Below are positions 36,457 through 49,758 of a stretch of 64,000 nucleotides of DNA, in pieces. The stretch's first letter is position 1. The number at the start of each line of letters is the position of its first letter. The stretch comes from Dermatophagoides farinae. Lineage: Eukaryota > Arthropoda > Arachnida > Sarcoptiformes > Pyroglyphidae. The stretch is from the NCBI RefSeq assembly GCF_024713945.1, contig NC_134681.1, positions 1,798,001 to 1,862,000 on the forward strand, in the 5' to 3' direction. Made by a program: the position numbers and the translations under genes. Below the pieces are notes generated by a model. That model had not been told where the DNA came from. It searched no databases and saw only the letters and a list, made by a program, of their open reading frames with translations.

Positions 36457-37362
36457 AACCAGAGGTCAATCATCATCATCATCATCATTATAAAATGGGC
36501 TCTATATGTAGATATAAAGGTCGAGTTTAATTTTCTTTGAATTAAATGAATAAAAAAAAATTCTTTTTTCGTGCTTGTCATGCTTATTATGATGATGATG
36601 ATGATGATGACGGTGAGAAAAAAGGTGTCAGGATACATCTTGAATGATTGTTTGGGATGTGTGTTCTGCTTTTTTTTGTTGTTGTTGTTGTTGTTGAAAA
36701 ACTTCTGTTTCTATTTTTATAGATTCTCATCATCAAATTTTAAAATAAAATGAATGGATTTTTATATAATAAAAACAACGATGATGGCAACGACAACGAC
36801 GACGACGACGACGACGATGACGTCGGAAAAAGGCCAAAATTTTTTTTCTCATTTATAATCGTTGTTGTTGTTGTTGTTGATATTATCATGTGGGTTGACA
36901 CACAAAATTGACACAATGAATTAATGGAATATGATGATGATGATGATGATGATTTTTCTTTTGTTCCATCACCACAATTGTATTGTTATGAAATTTGGAT
37001 TTCATTCCATTTCTTTTCATTTTCTTTTTCCATATATAAAGTTTGAAACTTGTTTTTAATTTAATTGTACTTTTTTTTGTTTTTGTTTTTTTTTTTTTGC
37101 CAGTTTCAGAGAAACAATTATTATGATTGAAATATACCATAATGATCATGATCATGATCATCATCATCATGATTATTGTTGTTGTTGATTGTTTTGATTC
37201 ATATGACCATAATAGATCTGTTTATGAATTAAGCCTGACCACATTTTGCCCTTGACATTTGATTTTCATCATCACTTTTTTTTCATGATGATGATGATGA
37301 AAAAAAAACGAGATCCAATGTCCATCTCACTATGACTCTGACTCTCTCTAGTTCAAAAAAGC

Positions 37363-37438
37363 AAATCCTATTTTTGTGTGTGTGTGTGTGCAGTCCACGA
37401 AAATCCTATTTTTGTGTGTGTGTGTGTGCAGTCCACGA
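37363..37438 (+). repeat. Perfect 38-bp tandem duplication containing a GT repeat
   Basis: Two identical 38-base units abut at 37400/37401. Each starts AAATCCTATTTTT, runs through a GT repeat and ends CAGTCCACGA. The copies are identical over the non-repeat ends as well, so the duplication is recent or an assembly artefact. Confidence 0.95.
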
Positions 37439-40400
37439 AAAAAATTTTTCACCTTGAAATTATAAAAGAAATTAAAACATTGGAATATTCTGTCGTTGTC
37501 GTTGAATCCATGGAATTTACCTGAAGAAAGGAAAGAATTTTGTGTGTGTGTGTGTGTGTGTGTGCGTCTCTTGCAACTTTAGAAATGTCAATTTCAAGAA
37601 TTCAACGGAATTTTTTTTTCTCTTATTTCTTTTGTTAAAAAAAAAAATTCGTTTCACGTTTGTTTTTTGTTTTGTTTTGTTTTGTTTGAATTCATTATCA
37701 TTCATTTGAAATTCTATTGGGATAAAATGTAAATATTTATCGCCGCAAATACAAACAATAATGTAATGTAATGATGATAGGCTAGAAAAAAAAATTCTGG
37801 CGAAATTCTTGTTGAATCTTGTTGAATGAGGAATGAAGAATTCTTTAAGAAATTTTGTTTTCTTTTTTTTCTTTCTTATGAAAATATTGTGTTAATATAT
37901 TGTAGTAGGTGAAAATTTCTTGACGGGGAAAAAAACCATTCCAAACACGGTTATTATTATTATCAGTTGTGAAACATTCACTTTCATCATCATAGCTTTA
38001 ATTTAATTAACTTTTTTTTTATTTTTATTTCATTTTGTTCGTTTGTCTCTAATGATAATGGATATGATATCCGACAAATTTGAATTCTCGTTTTTTTACG
38101 AATACAAAAATAAAATGAAGGCGCCATGGTAATATGTTCATGGTATCAAGAAGATTATCATTATCATTATTATTAATTTTTTCTTTTGGGCGTCATTTTT
38201 GTTTCTATTTTCGAATTTTATTCACTTGTTATAATGATAATGATAATGATGATGATGATGATGATGATGATGGTTATTATTATCATTATCGATCGAACGA
38301 TAATAATAGATTGATCGATTCATTTAATTCATTCGTTATGGATCATTCAATACGATTGTTGACGATATTTTTTTTCATTTTATTTTCTTTTAATTTGAAA
38401 ATAAAACCTTGCTTAACAAACATCACGATTACTTTGAATGATGAAATAAAATGCAAAAAAAACGAACAAAAAACAATTGACGCCCTTGTTCTGGAATTAT
38501 TTTTTCGTTTTTCCACCATCACCAATGCCAAAACACCAGATAATCTTCTTCCCACGCGATCAAATCGATCAAATCAACAGCAGCAGCAGCAACAACAACA
38601 TTGTATTTGTTTGCGTGTGTGTGTGTGCGGCTCGTATATTTATTGATATGATGATGGTTCAATCAGTTTTTTTTCCATATCTCATGATATTGGAATCAAT
38701 TTTTTTTTTTTTGATTTTTGATTTTCATTCGAATGAATTTCATGTCAGAATATTATGTTTTTTTTTTCGGTCACTAGGATTTTTTTGATTTTTAGATTTT
38801 TTTTTTCATTGAAAATGAATCAATTCTCCAAGGAAAATATTAATAAATAAATCGTGAACATTTTTGTTTTCCTGATTTTTTTTTTTTTACTTTTTCAATT
38901 TTACCCGCTCACAGCACGCTATATTCATTTGAAATTCAATTATAATGGATTCGTGTGTGTGTGTTTGGTGTATGAATCGAATCGATTTCAAATTCAAATT
39001 CAATTTGATTCTGAATTGATGATGATGATCACCAGATCATCATCATCATCATCGATCGATCAATTGATTGAATCAATCCATCTTTTTCAGCAAGAAAAAA
39101 AATAAGTGAGAGAAAAAAAAACCCATTATCAATCGATAGTGATCATTGGAATCATTCATGATGATATATCTGTTTAGCTTGTTTATGTATCTGGTGAATA
39201 TATTTTTATATATCATCCATGAATGAATGAATAATTTTTCGATGACAAGCAGTCATGCAGGCACCAAACATTATAAAAACTAATGATGATGATGATGATA
39301 ATGATGCTTCTGGTTTTTTTTGATGATGATCAAAACGATGCTTTTGAATGATATTTGTTGTTGTTGTTGAATAGAATGAACATTTCTTTCCATTGTTGTT
39401 GTTGTTGTTGTTGTTCAATTTGAATTGATCAATTTGTTTCGATTCAATTTTTTTTTCTTCTTTCAATATGGCTAATGAATGGTGATAATCAATTTTACAT
39501 GTAGATACATGCTGAAATTTTTTGAATTTTTATTCACGACAAAATTATTGTTTTTAGTTTTGAAAGATGAAAAATTGATTCATCGAACCAAATGAATGTT
39601 GTTGTTGTTGTTTGGGTGTGATCATTATGCAATTGATCAAAAATTCGATATGGTCAACCTAGATTTTTTTTTTTTTTTTTTTTGATTTCATCATCAGCCG
39701 ATGTGCTCTAGTTTTTTTTTTTCTTTTCCGAATCAAATTACAAACATTTGGTGTTTGGTTTTTGGATTTTCATTCATTAATATATTGAATAAATATAGAT
39801 ACAGAGAAAAAATCGATGATGATTATGATGATAAATAACACCCCAAAGTGTTGCTTATTATCGATTTGATTGATTTTTTTTTGTCACACAATTTTTATCC
39901 TAATTATCAATTATCGATTATTATTATTATATGAGGAAAAAGTGTTAATCGCTATCGACTATTGGTTGATTATTGTTTGGTTTTGATTTTTTTTTCTTTC
40001 AAATTTTTGAAATTTTAAAAAATTTTAATCAATTAATGGTCTGTTTGTTTGTTTTTTTCCAGTTCATTTTTATTGTTTGAACAGAAAAAAAATTCAAAAT
40101 CAATACTTTCATTTTGATACATATATAATCATTATTATAATCAAGTCAATGACAGTAAAGAAATTATTTTTCTTGAAGGATATCGAACAAACAAACAGTA
40201 GAAAAGAACAATCATCATTCTTTTAATCAATCAATCAATCAATCAAACGCACGCCTATATAATGATCATGATGATGATGATGATAATTGCCCATCAATGA
40301 TTTTCAATCACAATGTTTTTTTTTCTTTTGCTCTTTTTTTTTGCTTGTTTCCTTTTTTTTTGCAATGGACCTTGACATTCAATTTTCTGTTTGAAAACCA

Positions 40401-42385
40401 AAAAACAAAACAAAACAAAAAAAATCATCTGGAAAGAAAAAATTTTTTTTTCGGAAGTTTTTCTGTAAAACAACAACAACAACAACAAAAAAAATTTTGC
40501 CTAGAAAATTTCCAAGCAATAAAAAGAAAATTTTATCCAGATAGATTGGTCGGTTGGTCTGTTGGTCGGCTGGTTGGTCGGTTGGTTGGTTGGTTGCTGG
40601 ATTTGTTGACGTTGGGAACCATGACAACAAAAAACAACTACCAACTACCAACAACCAAAAAAAAAAGAATAAAAATAAAATAAAATAAAAGTCAAATCGA
40701 ATTTTGGTGCCTCAGTTTTTTTTTATTTTACTTTCATGCATTGCTGTCATCATTCTCAATCATCATCATCATCATCGTCATAATACACGAGCACAAAACC
40801 AACACACACACACCTCAACAGAGACAATGTCACCATTCATATAAATAGGCCTTATGATTGGATTTTTTTTTCTCTCTCTCTCTCTCTCTCTCGGTGTGTG
40901 TGTGTCGGTTATATTTTTTATATAATCATTTGCACTTTTCATCATCATTGTCAGAATAATTTCCCGCCATCACTTTACTTTTTCAATGACTTTTTTTTGT
41001 GATTGTGTGTTGCATTGTTTTTTTTTCCCACTTGGCTTTTGGATTAATTTTGTTTTTCCTATCTGCTCACATTTATTTTTATTTTTTGGTTATTTTATAA
41101 TTGATCATCAATGATGATTATCATCATTTGAAAACACACATAAAAACAGAGAGATAGATGGATGAAAATTGGAAATTTTGTCACATTTGAATCTGTTCAT
41201 TTGTTTGTTTATTTCCGTTTGGGTTTTTTTTCTACCTCTACCTCTACTTTTACTGTTTGCCTTGATCATCAAAAACAACAAACGCCCCCTCAAAACATTA
41301 AAAAAAAACAATCGGACAATCGATTTTGATGCCAAAAAAAAGCCAAATAATCATGATAATACAAGATGAATGAATATAGATTGAAAATGACATGAAACGC
41401 CCCCCAATTTTTTTTTCAATTTCATCATTTTTTCCTTTGTCTGTCTGTGTGTGTGTAGGAGTTTTCACTATTTTCAATGACTTTTTTTTTTGTTATAATT
41501 TCAACTTGATCAAATTTATATATTCATTTGTGATTCAATTTTTTTTTTCGTTCGTTCATGTCTTTCCAATCATCATTTTAATAATCGATTATTGTCGTTG
41601 TTGTTGTTGTTGTTGTTGTTTGACTCATTTATCTTTTTTATTTTGTTTTGTTTGCACACTAAATTTTTTTTTTCGTTTCGTTTCGTTTCTGTTTTACAGA
41701 TGTCACATACACACACACATTTAATTTAATGTAATAATAATCATCGTTCAATCAGTGGATAGTAAAAAAAAATCGACCAGGTCAACTCATCACGATCAAA
41801 TTGATTGTTTGAAATGACAAAATTTTTTTTTTTTTTTTTTTGTCTGAACTGAACCGAACAACGACGGTTTTTTTTTGAAAAAAAAATTTCATCATCATCA
41901 TCAACAACAACATAAAATCTCGTCAATCATTTTCATTTTTTTTTCTTATTGTTTTTCTATCGCTTGATAATGATGACCAGGTGAACTGTATCATCATTGT
42001 TGTGTGTTTGTTTCAAAAATTTTTTTTTTTAATATTGGTTTGCGTGTTTGACCTCAATCAATTCATTTCATTTTATTTGTTTGTTTGTTTGTTTCATAAA
42101 TTGATGTAGCCAGATCTCAATAGTAATAATAATAATTGTTGTTGTTGTTGTTGTTGTTTGAATGGTCAATTGTTTTTCAATCACAATCTCATTTCATTTT
42201 ATATCCGGTGAAGAGAGAGAGAGAGAAATGCCAAATTCAAATCAAAATCATATCATCCTATGAAAAATTGAAAAAATGATGATGATCATCATCATCATTC
42301 TTTGATTTTTAAGCAACAAAAACAATTGAAATTTTTTTTTTCTCTCAACAATTAATGACAACTTTTTGTTTTGTTTTAATTCCAC

Positions 42386-42387
42386 AG
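42386..42387 (+). promoter_or_regulatory. Probable splice acceptor in the IQSEC 5' UTR
   Basis: A pyrimidine-rich stretch ending TTCCACAG lies 28 bp before the first IQSEC ATG. No matching donor can be placed in the upstream spacer by eye. Confidence 0.4.
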
Positions 42388-42415
42388 TGAAATAAAAATA
42401 TCATCATTGATCAAT

Positions 42416-43641
42416 ATGGAACAATCACAGTCTCAGCAGCAGCCACAGCAGCAATCATCATCGGATATTTCAGATTTAAATTCCGGTGATGATTCAACAT
42501 TAACAACAACTATGGATAATAATAACCGTTGTTATGGTGATATAAATATCCACCATAACGATAACAACGGTGATGTTGTAGATGATGATGACGATGATGA
42601 TGATGATAATCTAGATGATGCTGAAACAACAACAACAACATCGACAACAGATCAAGATGAACAATTAATGCAGATTATGATACAGCAACCAAATCAACAA
42701 TCATTAATTAATGATTCACCAACAAATATGACGACGACGACGGCGACGACGATGGCTGCTATTTTTTCAACATCATCAACAATGATAACAACTAATTCAA
42801 CCGCAACAACAACAACAACAACAACAACAAGAACGATTCTATAAATCTACAACAACAACAGCAACAATTTATGATGAATAATAAAACATCACAACAAATG
42901 AAACACCCACAACAATTAAATAATTCAAGATGGCCATTACAAAAACAACGTTCATATACAATAACATCAACACAATCGGATCAATCAAGTAGCACAACAA
43001 CAATCATACAACGGTTATTGGATAAAATTGAAAATCTTGAATCTGATTGTATGTTTTTTTCATTGATTGATTGATTGATTAAAAAACCATTAATAAATTG
43101 TTTCATTTTTTTTTCTCATTTGATTTTCCAAAGTAAACCATATCAAACAGGAACGTGATATACTTTATTCTGAAAATGAACGTCTTTGTTTTCAATTACA
43201 AATGATAAATGAAGCAGACAAACATCAACAAAGGTGAGTGTAAATGAATATCAGTGGTGTAAATTGTTTTCATTTTTTTGTTCAAAATCAAAATCCACTA
43301 TCGATAGTTTGTGTTTGTGTGGTGAGTGGTGTGTGTGTGTGCGATCATTTGAAACTTTTCAACATTCAAAAATATTGATTCTTGATGAGAAATTATCATC
43401 ATGAAACATAACAACCAGAATGGGAGTATATATGAAATTTATTTTTGCAAATAATTCACAAAGAAAAAAATCGAATTCTTTGTTCTTGTTTTTACATTGT
43501 TTATCACGCAAACTAATAACTACTTTATTTCACATTTTTTTAAATGACAAACAGAATTAATTTTTAAAAGATGAAAAATGAAAAAAAAATCAGATAATAA
43601 TAATAAAACACTCTCAAACATTATGAATTTTTCCTTGTTTT

Positions 43642-43677
<36 letters not shown>

Positions 43678-46600
43678 TGTACTCTGAAAAAAATAACGAT
43701 AATGATAATGATAATGGCTCAGTGGAAATATATATGTAAATATTGATTCTCCCATATACATTTCTCATTAACAAATATCATCTGCAATGAGAAAAACAAC
43801 AACAACAAGAGGCCAATAACCAGAATGGATCGATGATTGATGAGTTTTACACATTTATATGACGGATTTCTTATTATTGTTGTTGTTGTTGTTTTAATTT
43901 GAATGTAAAGATTGTATGCGAAAACAAAAATCAAATCAATCAATTTAATTAAGTCAATCAATGTGATTTTTTTTTCTTTTTGATTAAAATTATTTTTATT
44001 TTCACTAAATCAAAATAAAATAGGTCAAGTGCAAGAAAACAGCAACAGCAGCAGCAGCTACAAAGACAACAATCGATTTCCGGTTACGATAATAATAATT
44101 TGATTAATCAATCAATATCGATTAATGGTTATAGTGGTGGTGATGTTTTTCATCAAAAACCACATCCAATAACAACAGCAGCAGCAGCAGCGGCGGCTAA
44201 TATTGATTTTGATACCGGTAATCATCATAAAAATATTGATGATGTTATTCAATCATCCATAACAAAAACAAAAACAACAACAACAACAACAGCAACAGCA
44301 ACAACAACGAATGGTGAATGTCAATGTATAAATTCATATGGTCAACAAATACCATATAGTCGTATGCCAGTTGTTTCCTGTACGGATCAATCTATTTGGT
44401 TAGTAATATTTATTGATTTCATTCATTCATTTTTTTTTAATCCAAAATTTTACATTTATCATACACCAATATAGTAATCTAACAAGTCAGATATCAAATA
44501 CTCAACTAGTCAACATTAATAATGATCAAACGGCGACAAACATCAATTCATCATTATCATCAATACCGAATAATGATCATGATCATGATCATCATCATCA
44601 TTATAATTCAACAAATTGTTGCCAAATAATAAATGGAAATAAACAGCTTCAGCAACAGCAACAATATTTCCATCAACAGCCAATGATTTATAATAATAAT
44701 AATAATAATCTACTATTAGAAAGATTACAAATGAATCGAAATTCAGCAATAAATTTACAATTATCACCAACAAAAACAATAGCAACAGCACCAATGACAC
44801 CAATTCCGTCATCACCATCAACAACAACAACAACAAATTTAATACGTACACAACGTATAACCGGCGGTAGTCAAACATCATTATCATCAAATTCAAATAA
44901 TAATCATAATGAGAATATTAATAATAATAATAATAAATCATCATCATCATCATCATCAATAGTAGCAGCAGCATCAGCATCAGCATTATCAACATATGAA
45001 ATATCACAACAGTTATTAGATAAAAAAGTATCAGCATTAGAACGTAAATATGGTGGTCAACGAGCACGTGAAGCGGCAATTAAAATTCAACGTTCATATC
45101 GTTCATATAGATTACAGAAACGTTTCACATCATTAGCAATACAAGCCATACATTTTCAACAACAACAAAAAGCAGCAAAAACAGCAGCAACAGCAGCAAC
45201 AACAGCAACAACAACAACAACATCCGGAAAATTTAATTATCAACAACAATTTAATTGATAATGAAAATGGATTATATCATTATCCTCATCATCATTATTA
45301 TAATAATCATACACAACAAGATTCATATAATAATCAGATGATAAAATCGATACGATCATCATCGATAACATTATTGCAGAGACAATCAGATGGTAATTAT
45401 CCACAACATCCATTATCATTGCCAACACTACCGCCACCATTATCATCATCATCAGCACCAACACCACCACCACCACCACCTCCATCATCATCATCATCTG
45501 CATCATCAAGTATTTATGGTATCAATAATCATAATAAACAGATGCCACCATCGATTATTTATAGTCCATCATCAATTGATCAAAATAATGGTGTTATTAT
45601 TATTGATAATAATAACAACGATGATGTTGATAATGATGAAACAGTTAAACAACAACAACAACAATCAATGATATTACTGGATAGTCGATTGAAAAAGAAG
45701 AAACAATCTTCATCATCATTTTCATCAATATCATCGAATGGTTCATCATCATCATCATCAACAGCAACATCAATATCGGCTTTATCATCATCGGTATCAA
45801 GTTCAATGAAATTACAATCACAATCACAATCTATATTATTATCGCAACAGCAACAGCTACCAAAACATCAATCACAATCAAAAATATCTATAACAATGGG
45901 TCAAAATGATGAACAAAATCACCACAACCACCTTCATCACAAACACAACAATAACCATCACCACCACCATCATCATCATCATAATCATCATCATCTTCAG
46001 CACCAGCAGCCACAACAACAATTTTTTTCAAATTCAAATCAAAGACATTATCCATCTCATGGCCAATTTCAGCAACAACAACAACAACAACAATCGATTG
46101 GGATGCAAAACAATGCCGGTAAAATACGAAACAATGATAATAATAGTGCTATTATATCAACAACAACAACAACAAAACAACAACAACAATATTCACAATT
46201 ATCGATTGATCTAAATAATCGTGGCCAATACAATAATAATATACAACAATTATCATCAACAATTTTACCGCAACAACAACAACAACGACAATTATTATCA
46301 TCATCAAATATGAATACAAACATGGTGGCAAATACAAATGTACAACAACAATATTCTAATCAGAATCAACAGAATCATAAATCACAAGGTGGCCAGGTTT
46401 TATTCTCAAATAATATACAATATATGAATAATAATAATAATAATAATTCATCAATATCATCATCGGCAACATCTGAATCATTATTACAACATCATTATCA
46501 TCATGGTCATCATAATAATAACGCTGCTACAACAGCCGGTGGTGGTGGTGGTACAAATGCAGATATTTATCGTAAACGATTATATCGTGTTGGTCTGAAT

Positions 46601-48093
46601 CTATTCAATAAACAACCATCTGAACGTGGTATACGTTTTTTAATTGCAAATAATTTTATTGAACAATCTGTTACTATTGAAGAACAAGCACGTGCTGTTG
46701 CAATTTTTTTAATCACAAGAAAAGGTGTTTCCCGACAAATGATTGGCGAATATCTTGCCGATAATAATCCATTTAATAAGGCTGTATTGAAATCATTTGT
46801 TGCGGAAATTAATTTAACCGGATTAATTGTCGATGAAGCATTACGGTCGTTTCAAATGAATTTTCGTTTTCCAGGTATTTGATTGTTTTTGTTTTGTTTT
46901 GTAATTACTAATTGACATTAATCATTCATTTTATAGGTGAAGCACAAAAAATTGAACGTCTAGTCGAATCATTTGCCGACCGTTATAAAGAATGTAATCC
47001 AAATGATGTATTATCAAGAGATTCAATATTTATACTTGCATTTGCAATTATAATGTTGAATACTGATTTACATAAACCGACAAATATTAAACATCGTATG
47101 ACACAGGAACAATGGCTTTCCAATTTGAAAGGTGTTTTCAGTGAAGGTGATCTTTCATCACAATTTTTATTGGGTGTTTATAAACGTATTAAAAAACAAG
47201 AATTACAAACCGGACCGGATCATGTTACACAGGTTCTTAAAGTACAATCAAGTAAGGAATCGATTGATTGATTGATATTATGTGAATAATTGTTTGATTC
47301 TCTCTCTATTTTTTTTCGTGAATTTTCAGCAATTGTTGGTAAAGATGTACCAAATCTATGTCTATCACATCGGCGTTTAGTTTGTTATTGTCGTTTATAT
47401 GAAATTCGTGATGTAAATCGTAAAGAAAAAGTTGGCCAACATCAACGTGATGTATTTCTATTCAATGATCTACTGTTGATAACGAAAACAACAAATCGTT
47501 CACGTAATAATCAAATGGCTGAATATCAATATCGTTCAAGTACATCGTTGGATGGTTTACAAGTCAATATATTTGCTAAAGGTTTCTATGCACATGGTAT
47601 TCGTATTAGTCGTCGTGTTGATCAAAAATGTTTAGCATTATTCAATGCACGTAATGAATTGGATCAGAAACGTTTTGTTGAAGATTTACGTGAATCAATA
47701 GCTGAAATGGATGAAATGGAACAGATTCGTATTACAAAATCAAGTTCATTAGTACAATTGAATGATTTCATGTTAACAACAACAAATAATAATAATAATG
47801 CAATAATGGCGTCATCCAGTGGTCATGGTACATATCATAATAATAATCGTCAACAATCAATATCATCATCAAATTTACATTCAAGTAATGGAGATATTGA
47901 TGGTAATCTAGCAACAAGTGATAGTACAATCAATGATGTGGATATTGATGATGAACAGAATAAACAACAACAACAACAACAACCACAATCACCAAATGGA
48001 TCGGGACCAAATCCATCAACAACAGCGCCGACAACAACAACATCTAATGGTCATCTAGTACAGCATCAGCAACAACATTATTATCACCAATAA
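42416..48093 (+). CDS. IQSEC1: IQSEC/schizo-like Arf guanine-nucleotide exchange factor (6 exons, two frame breaks)
   Basis: Exons: 42416-43048, 43134-43233, 44024-44398, 44475-46874, 46937-47251 and 47330-48093 (about 1528 residues if both breaks are bridged). The family activates Arf6 at membranes and synapses and at myoblast fusion in flies. Domains in order are an acidic/Thr-rich start, a predicted coiled coil (LLDKIENLES through NERLCFQLQM), low-complexity Gln/Asn/Ser regions, an IQ motif (AAIKIQRSYRSYRLQKRF), a Sec7 domain from YRKRLYRVGLNLFN with the Glu of SRQMIGEYL, LNTDLHKP, then a PH domain from IVGKD through SHRRLVCYCRL and QRDVFLFNDLLLITK. The frame moves by one base near 42796-42844 and again near 45160-45182, both inside A-rich triplet repeats. 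The two shifts have opposite sign. Intron 2 is 790 bp. Which IQSEC paralogue it represents cannot be told; invertebrates usually have one. Confidence 0.85.
43644..43674. repeat. TG dinucleotide microsatellite in IQSEC intron 2
   Basis: About 15 TG units inside the 790-bp intron. Confidence 0.9.
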
Positions 48094-48788
48094 TTTGAAT
48101 TCTTGGATTGATTTTTTCTTTCTTTTTCTGCTACAGGTTGTTTTAGTCACACACTTGTTGTTTTTTTTACAATACAATTGAAATTTTGATCTCACTTTAA
48201 GATACTTGAATTTTTTTTTTTAAAATAATTTTCACTCTTCCAAGAATCAAATTGTTGATTGATTTGTGTGTGTGTGTGTGTGTTTGTTTGAAAAATTGTA
48301 TCATGATGGATTGGATTCTTTTACTCTCAACACATTCTTGTACAGAACAAATTTTTGTCTGTGATCTCTTAATATTTTTTTTTTCACTTTCTATCCATTT
48401 TCATTTGATCAATATGAATGAAACAATCATCAAATTACATCCAGATCAACACACTCACTAAAATGGCTGACTATATCTATTCATCATTTGTTTGTTTGTT
48501 TGTTTGTTTTTATGATAGATTTTAAAAACAGCAAAAAAAAAATTTTAGTTTTTTTTTCTAAAAATATTTTTCCACCAATACCAATGAACAATATAGTGAA
48601 TTTGAATTTTATCACCATGTAAACATGAGTAAAACAAAAAAAAAATCTGAATAAAATTATCAAAAATTGAAATAGTTTTTTGTTTTCTGTCAACAGATGG
48701 CAGCGCGAAACCCCCCAAAAAAAACAAGAATATCGATAATAATATAATCAATTCAATTTATATTTATTGTAAAATAATAATTCATTTG

Positions 48789-48819
<31 letters not shown>

Positions 48820-49306
48820 AAACATCAATTTTTTTTCATAATTGAATCAAAAATAATGACATAACATATAATGTAGCTATATATATGGATAGATAAAGAG
48901 AGATACAGAGAAATAATAAGAAAATCAAATCAAATTATCGAAGAATTATTGAAAAAATTTAGATAAATCAACCAGTGTGACATTTTTTCTTTTTTTTTCT
49001 CATTACACAACAAGTTGTATACAATCTTTGCCATTAAACATGAATGAATTCGGAATTGGGAAATAAACACGGAGAATTTTTGATTCTTTGTTTTGTGATT
49101 GAATATAAGTTGAGTAAGTAAGTAAGTGAGTGAGTTGAGTTGAGTGAGTGAGATAGAAAACAAACAAAAAAATGAATAAAAATCACACAATAATATATCA
49201 ATCAATCAGGTGTGTGTGTGTGTGTGTGTGTGTGGGTGTGTGTGCATGCGTGTTTGTGAGGTATCAATCTATCGATATTGTTTGTTTGTTTTTGTTTTTT
49301 TTTTTT
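48094..49306. other. Convergent 3' spacer between IQSEC (+) and the ZNF423/Oaz-like gene (-)
   Basis: No coding exon. It contains GT repeats (about 48265-48283, 49210-49246), a GA run at 48794-48819, a GAGT-type tract near 49112-49150, and poly-T. AATAAA at 48650-48655 on the plus strand and at 48763-48768 on the minus strand are candidate poly(A) signals for the two genes. AGATGGCAGCGC at 48695-48706 stands out as a non-repetitive GC-rich motif. Confidence 0.5.
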
Positions 49307-49726
49307 TTAATTGCGACATTCAACCGGTTGTGGTACGGAAATTGATTGTTTTGTTTTAGCAGTAGTAGCAGTAGTTGTTTTTGATGATTTTTTATTACTA
49401 TTACCACTACTACCATTAGTGTTTGAAATATTATTATTATCATTATTAATTTTGATTGATCTTTGATTATTATTTCGATGATGATTACGATGTCCATTTA
49501 TTATTGTTTTTGAACATTTATTAATCTGATGATCATGATCATCATCATCATCATTATTGATAATCGGTAATTCAATTTCAACATTTTCATTTTCATCATC
49601 TTTATCATTGATATTTTCTTCTTCTTCTTCTTTAATATTATTTTCATCATCATCATCATCATTAATTTCATTGGCAATATCTTCCTCATCAACATCCGAT
49701 ATTGATTCATCAATACAATATGCTTG

Positions 49727-49758
<32 letters not shown>

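Larger units (their letters stand above)
31880..42415. other. 10.5 kb gene-poor spacer, possibly holding 5' exons/introns of IQSEC
   Basis: No ORF resembles a known domain; the longest (38134-38646) reads mainly repeats and hydrophobic runs. Contents include CA/GT microsatellites (35126-35153, 36424-36452, 37541-37564), TC/GA runs (about 40873-40892, 42213-42226), GAC repeats (36795-36823), GTT runs, long poly-T tracts, and a perfect 38-bp tandem duplication (37363-37438). A strong splice acceptor at 42386-42387 (TTTTAATTCCACAG) suggests that an upstream non-coding exon of IQSEC lies somewhere in this spacer. Confidence 0.55.

Noticed and set aside
38134-38646. A 170-codon open frame in the gene-poor spacer
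   Set aside because: It is made of hydrophobic poly-T readings, a GAT repeat and a CAG repeat, has no recognisable domain, no splice context and ends in a GT repeat; chance is the better explanation.
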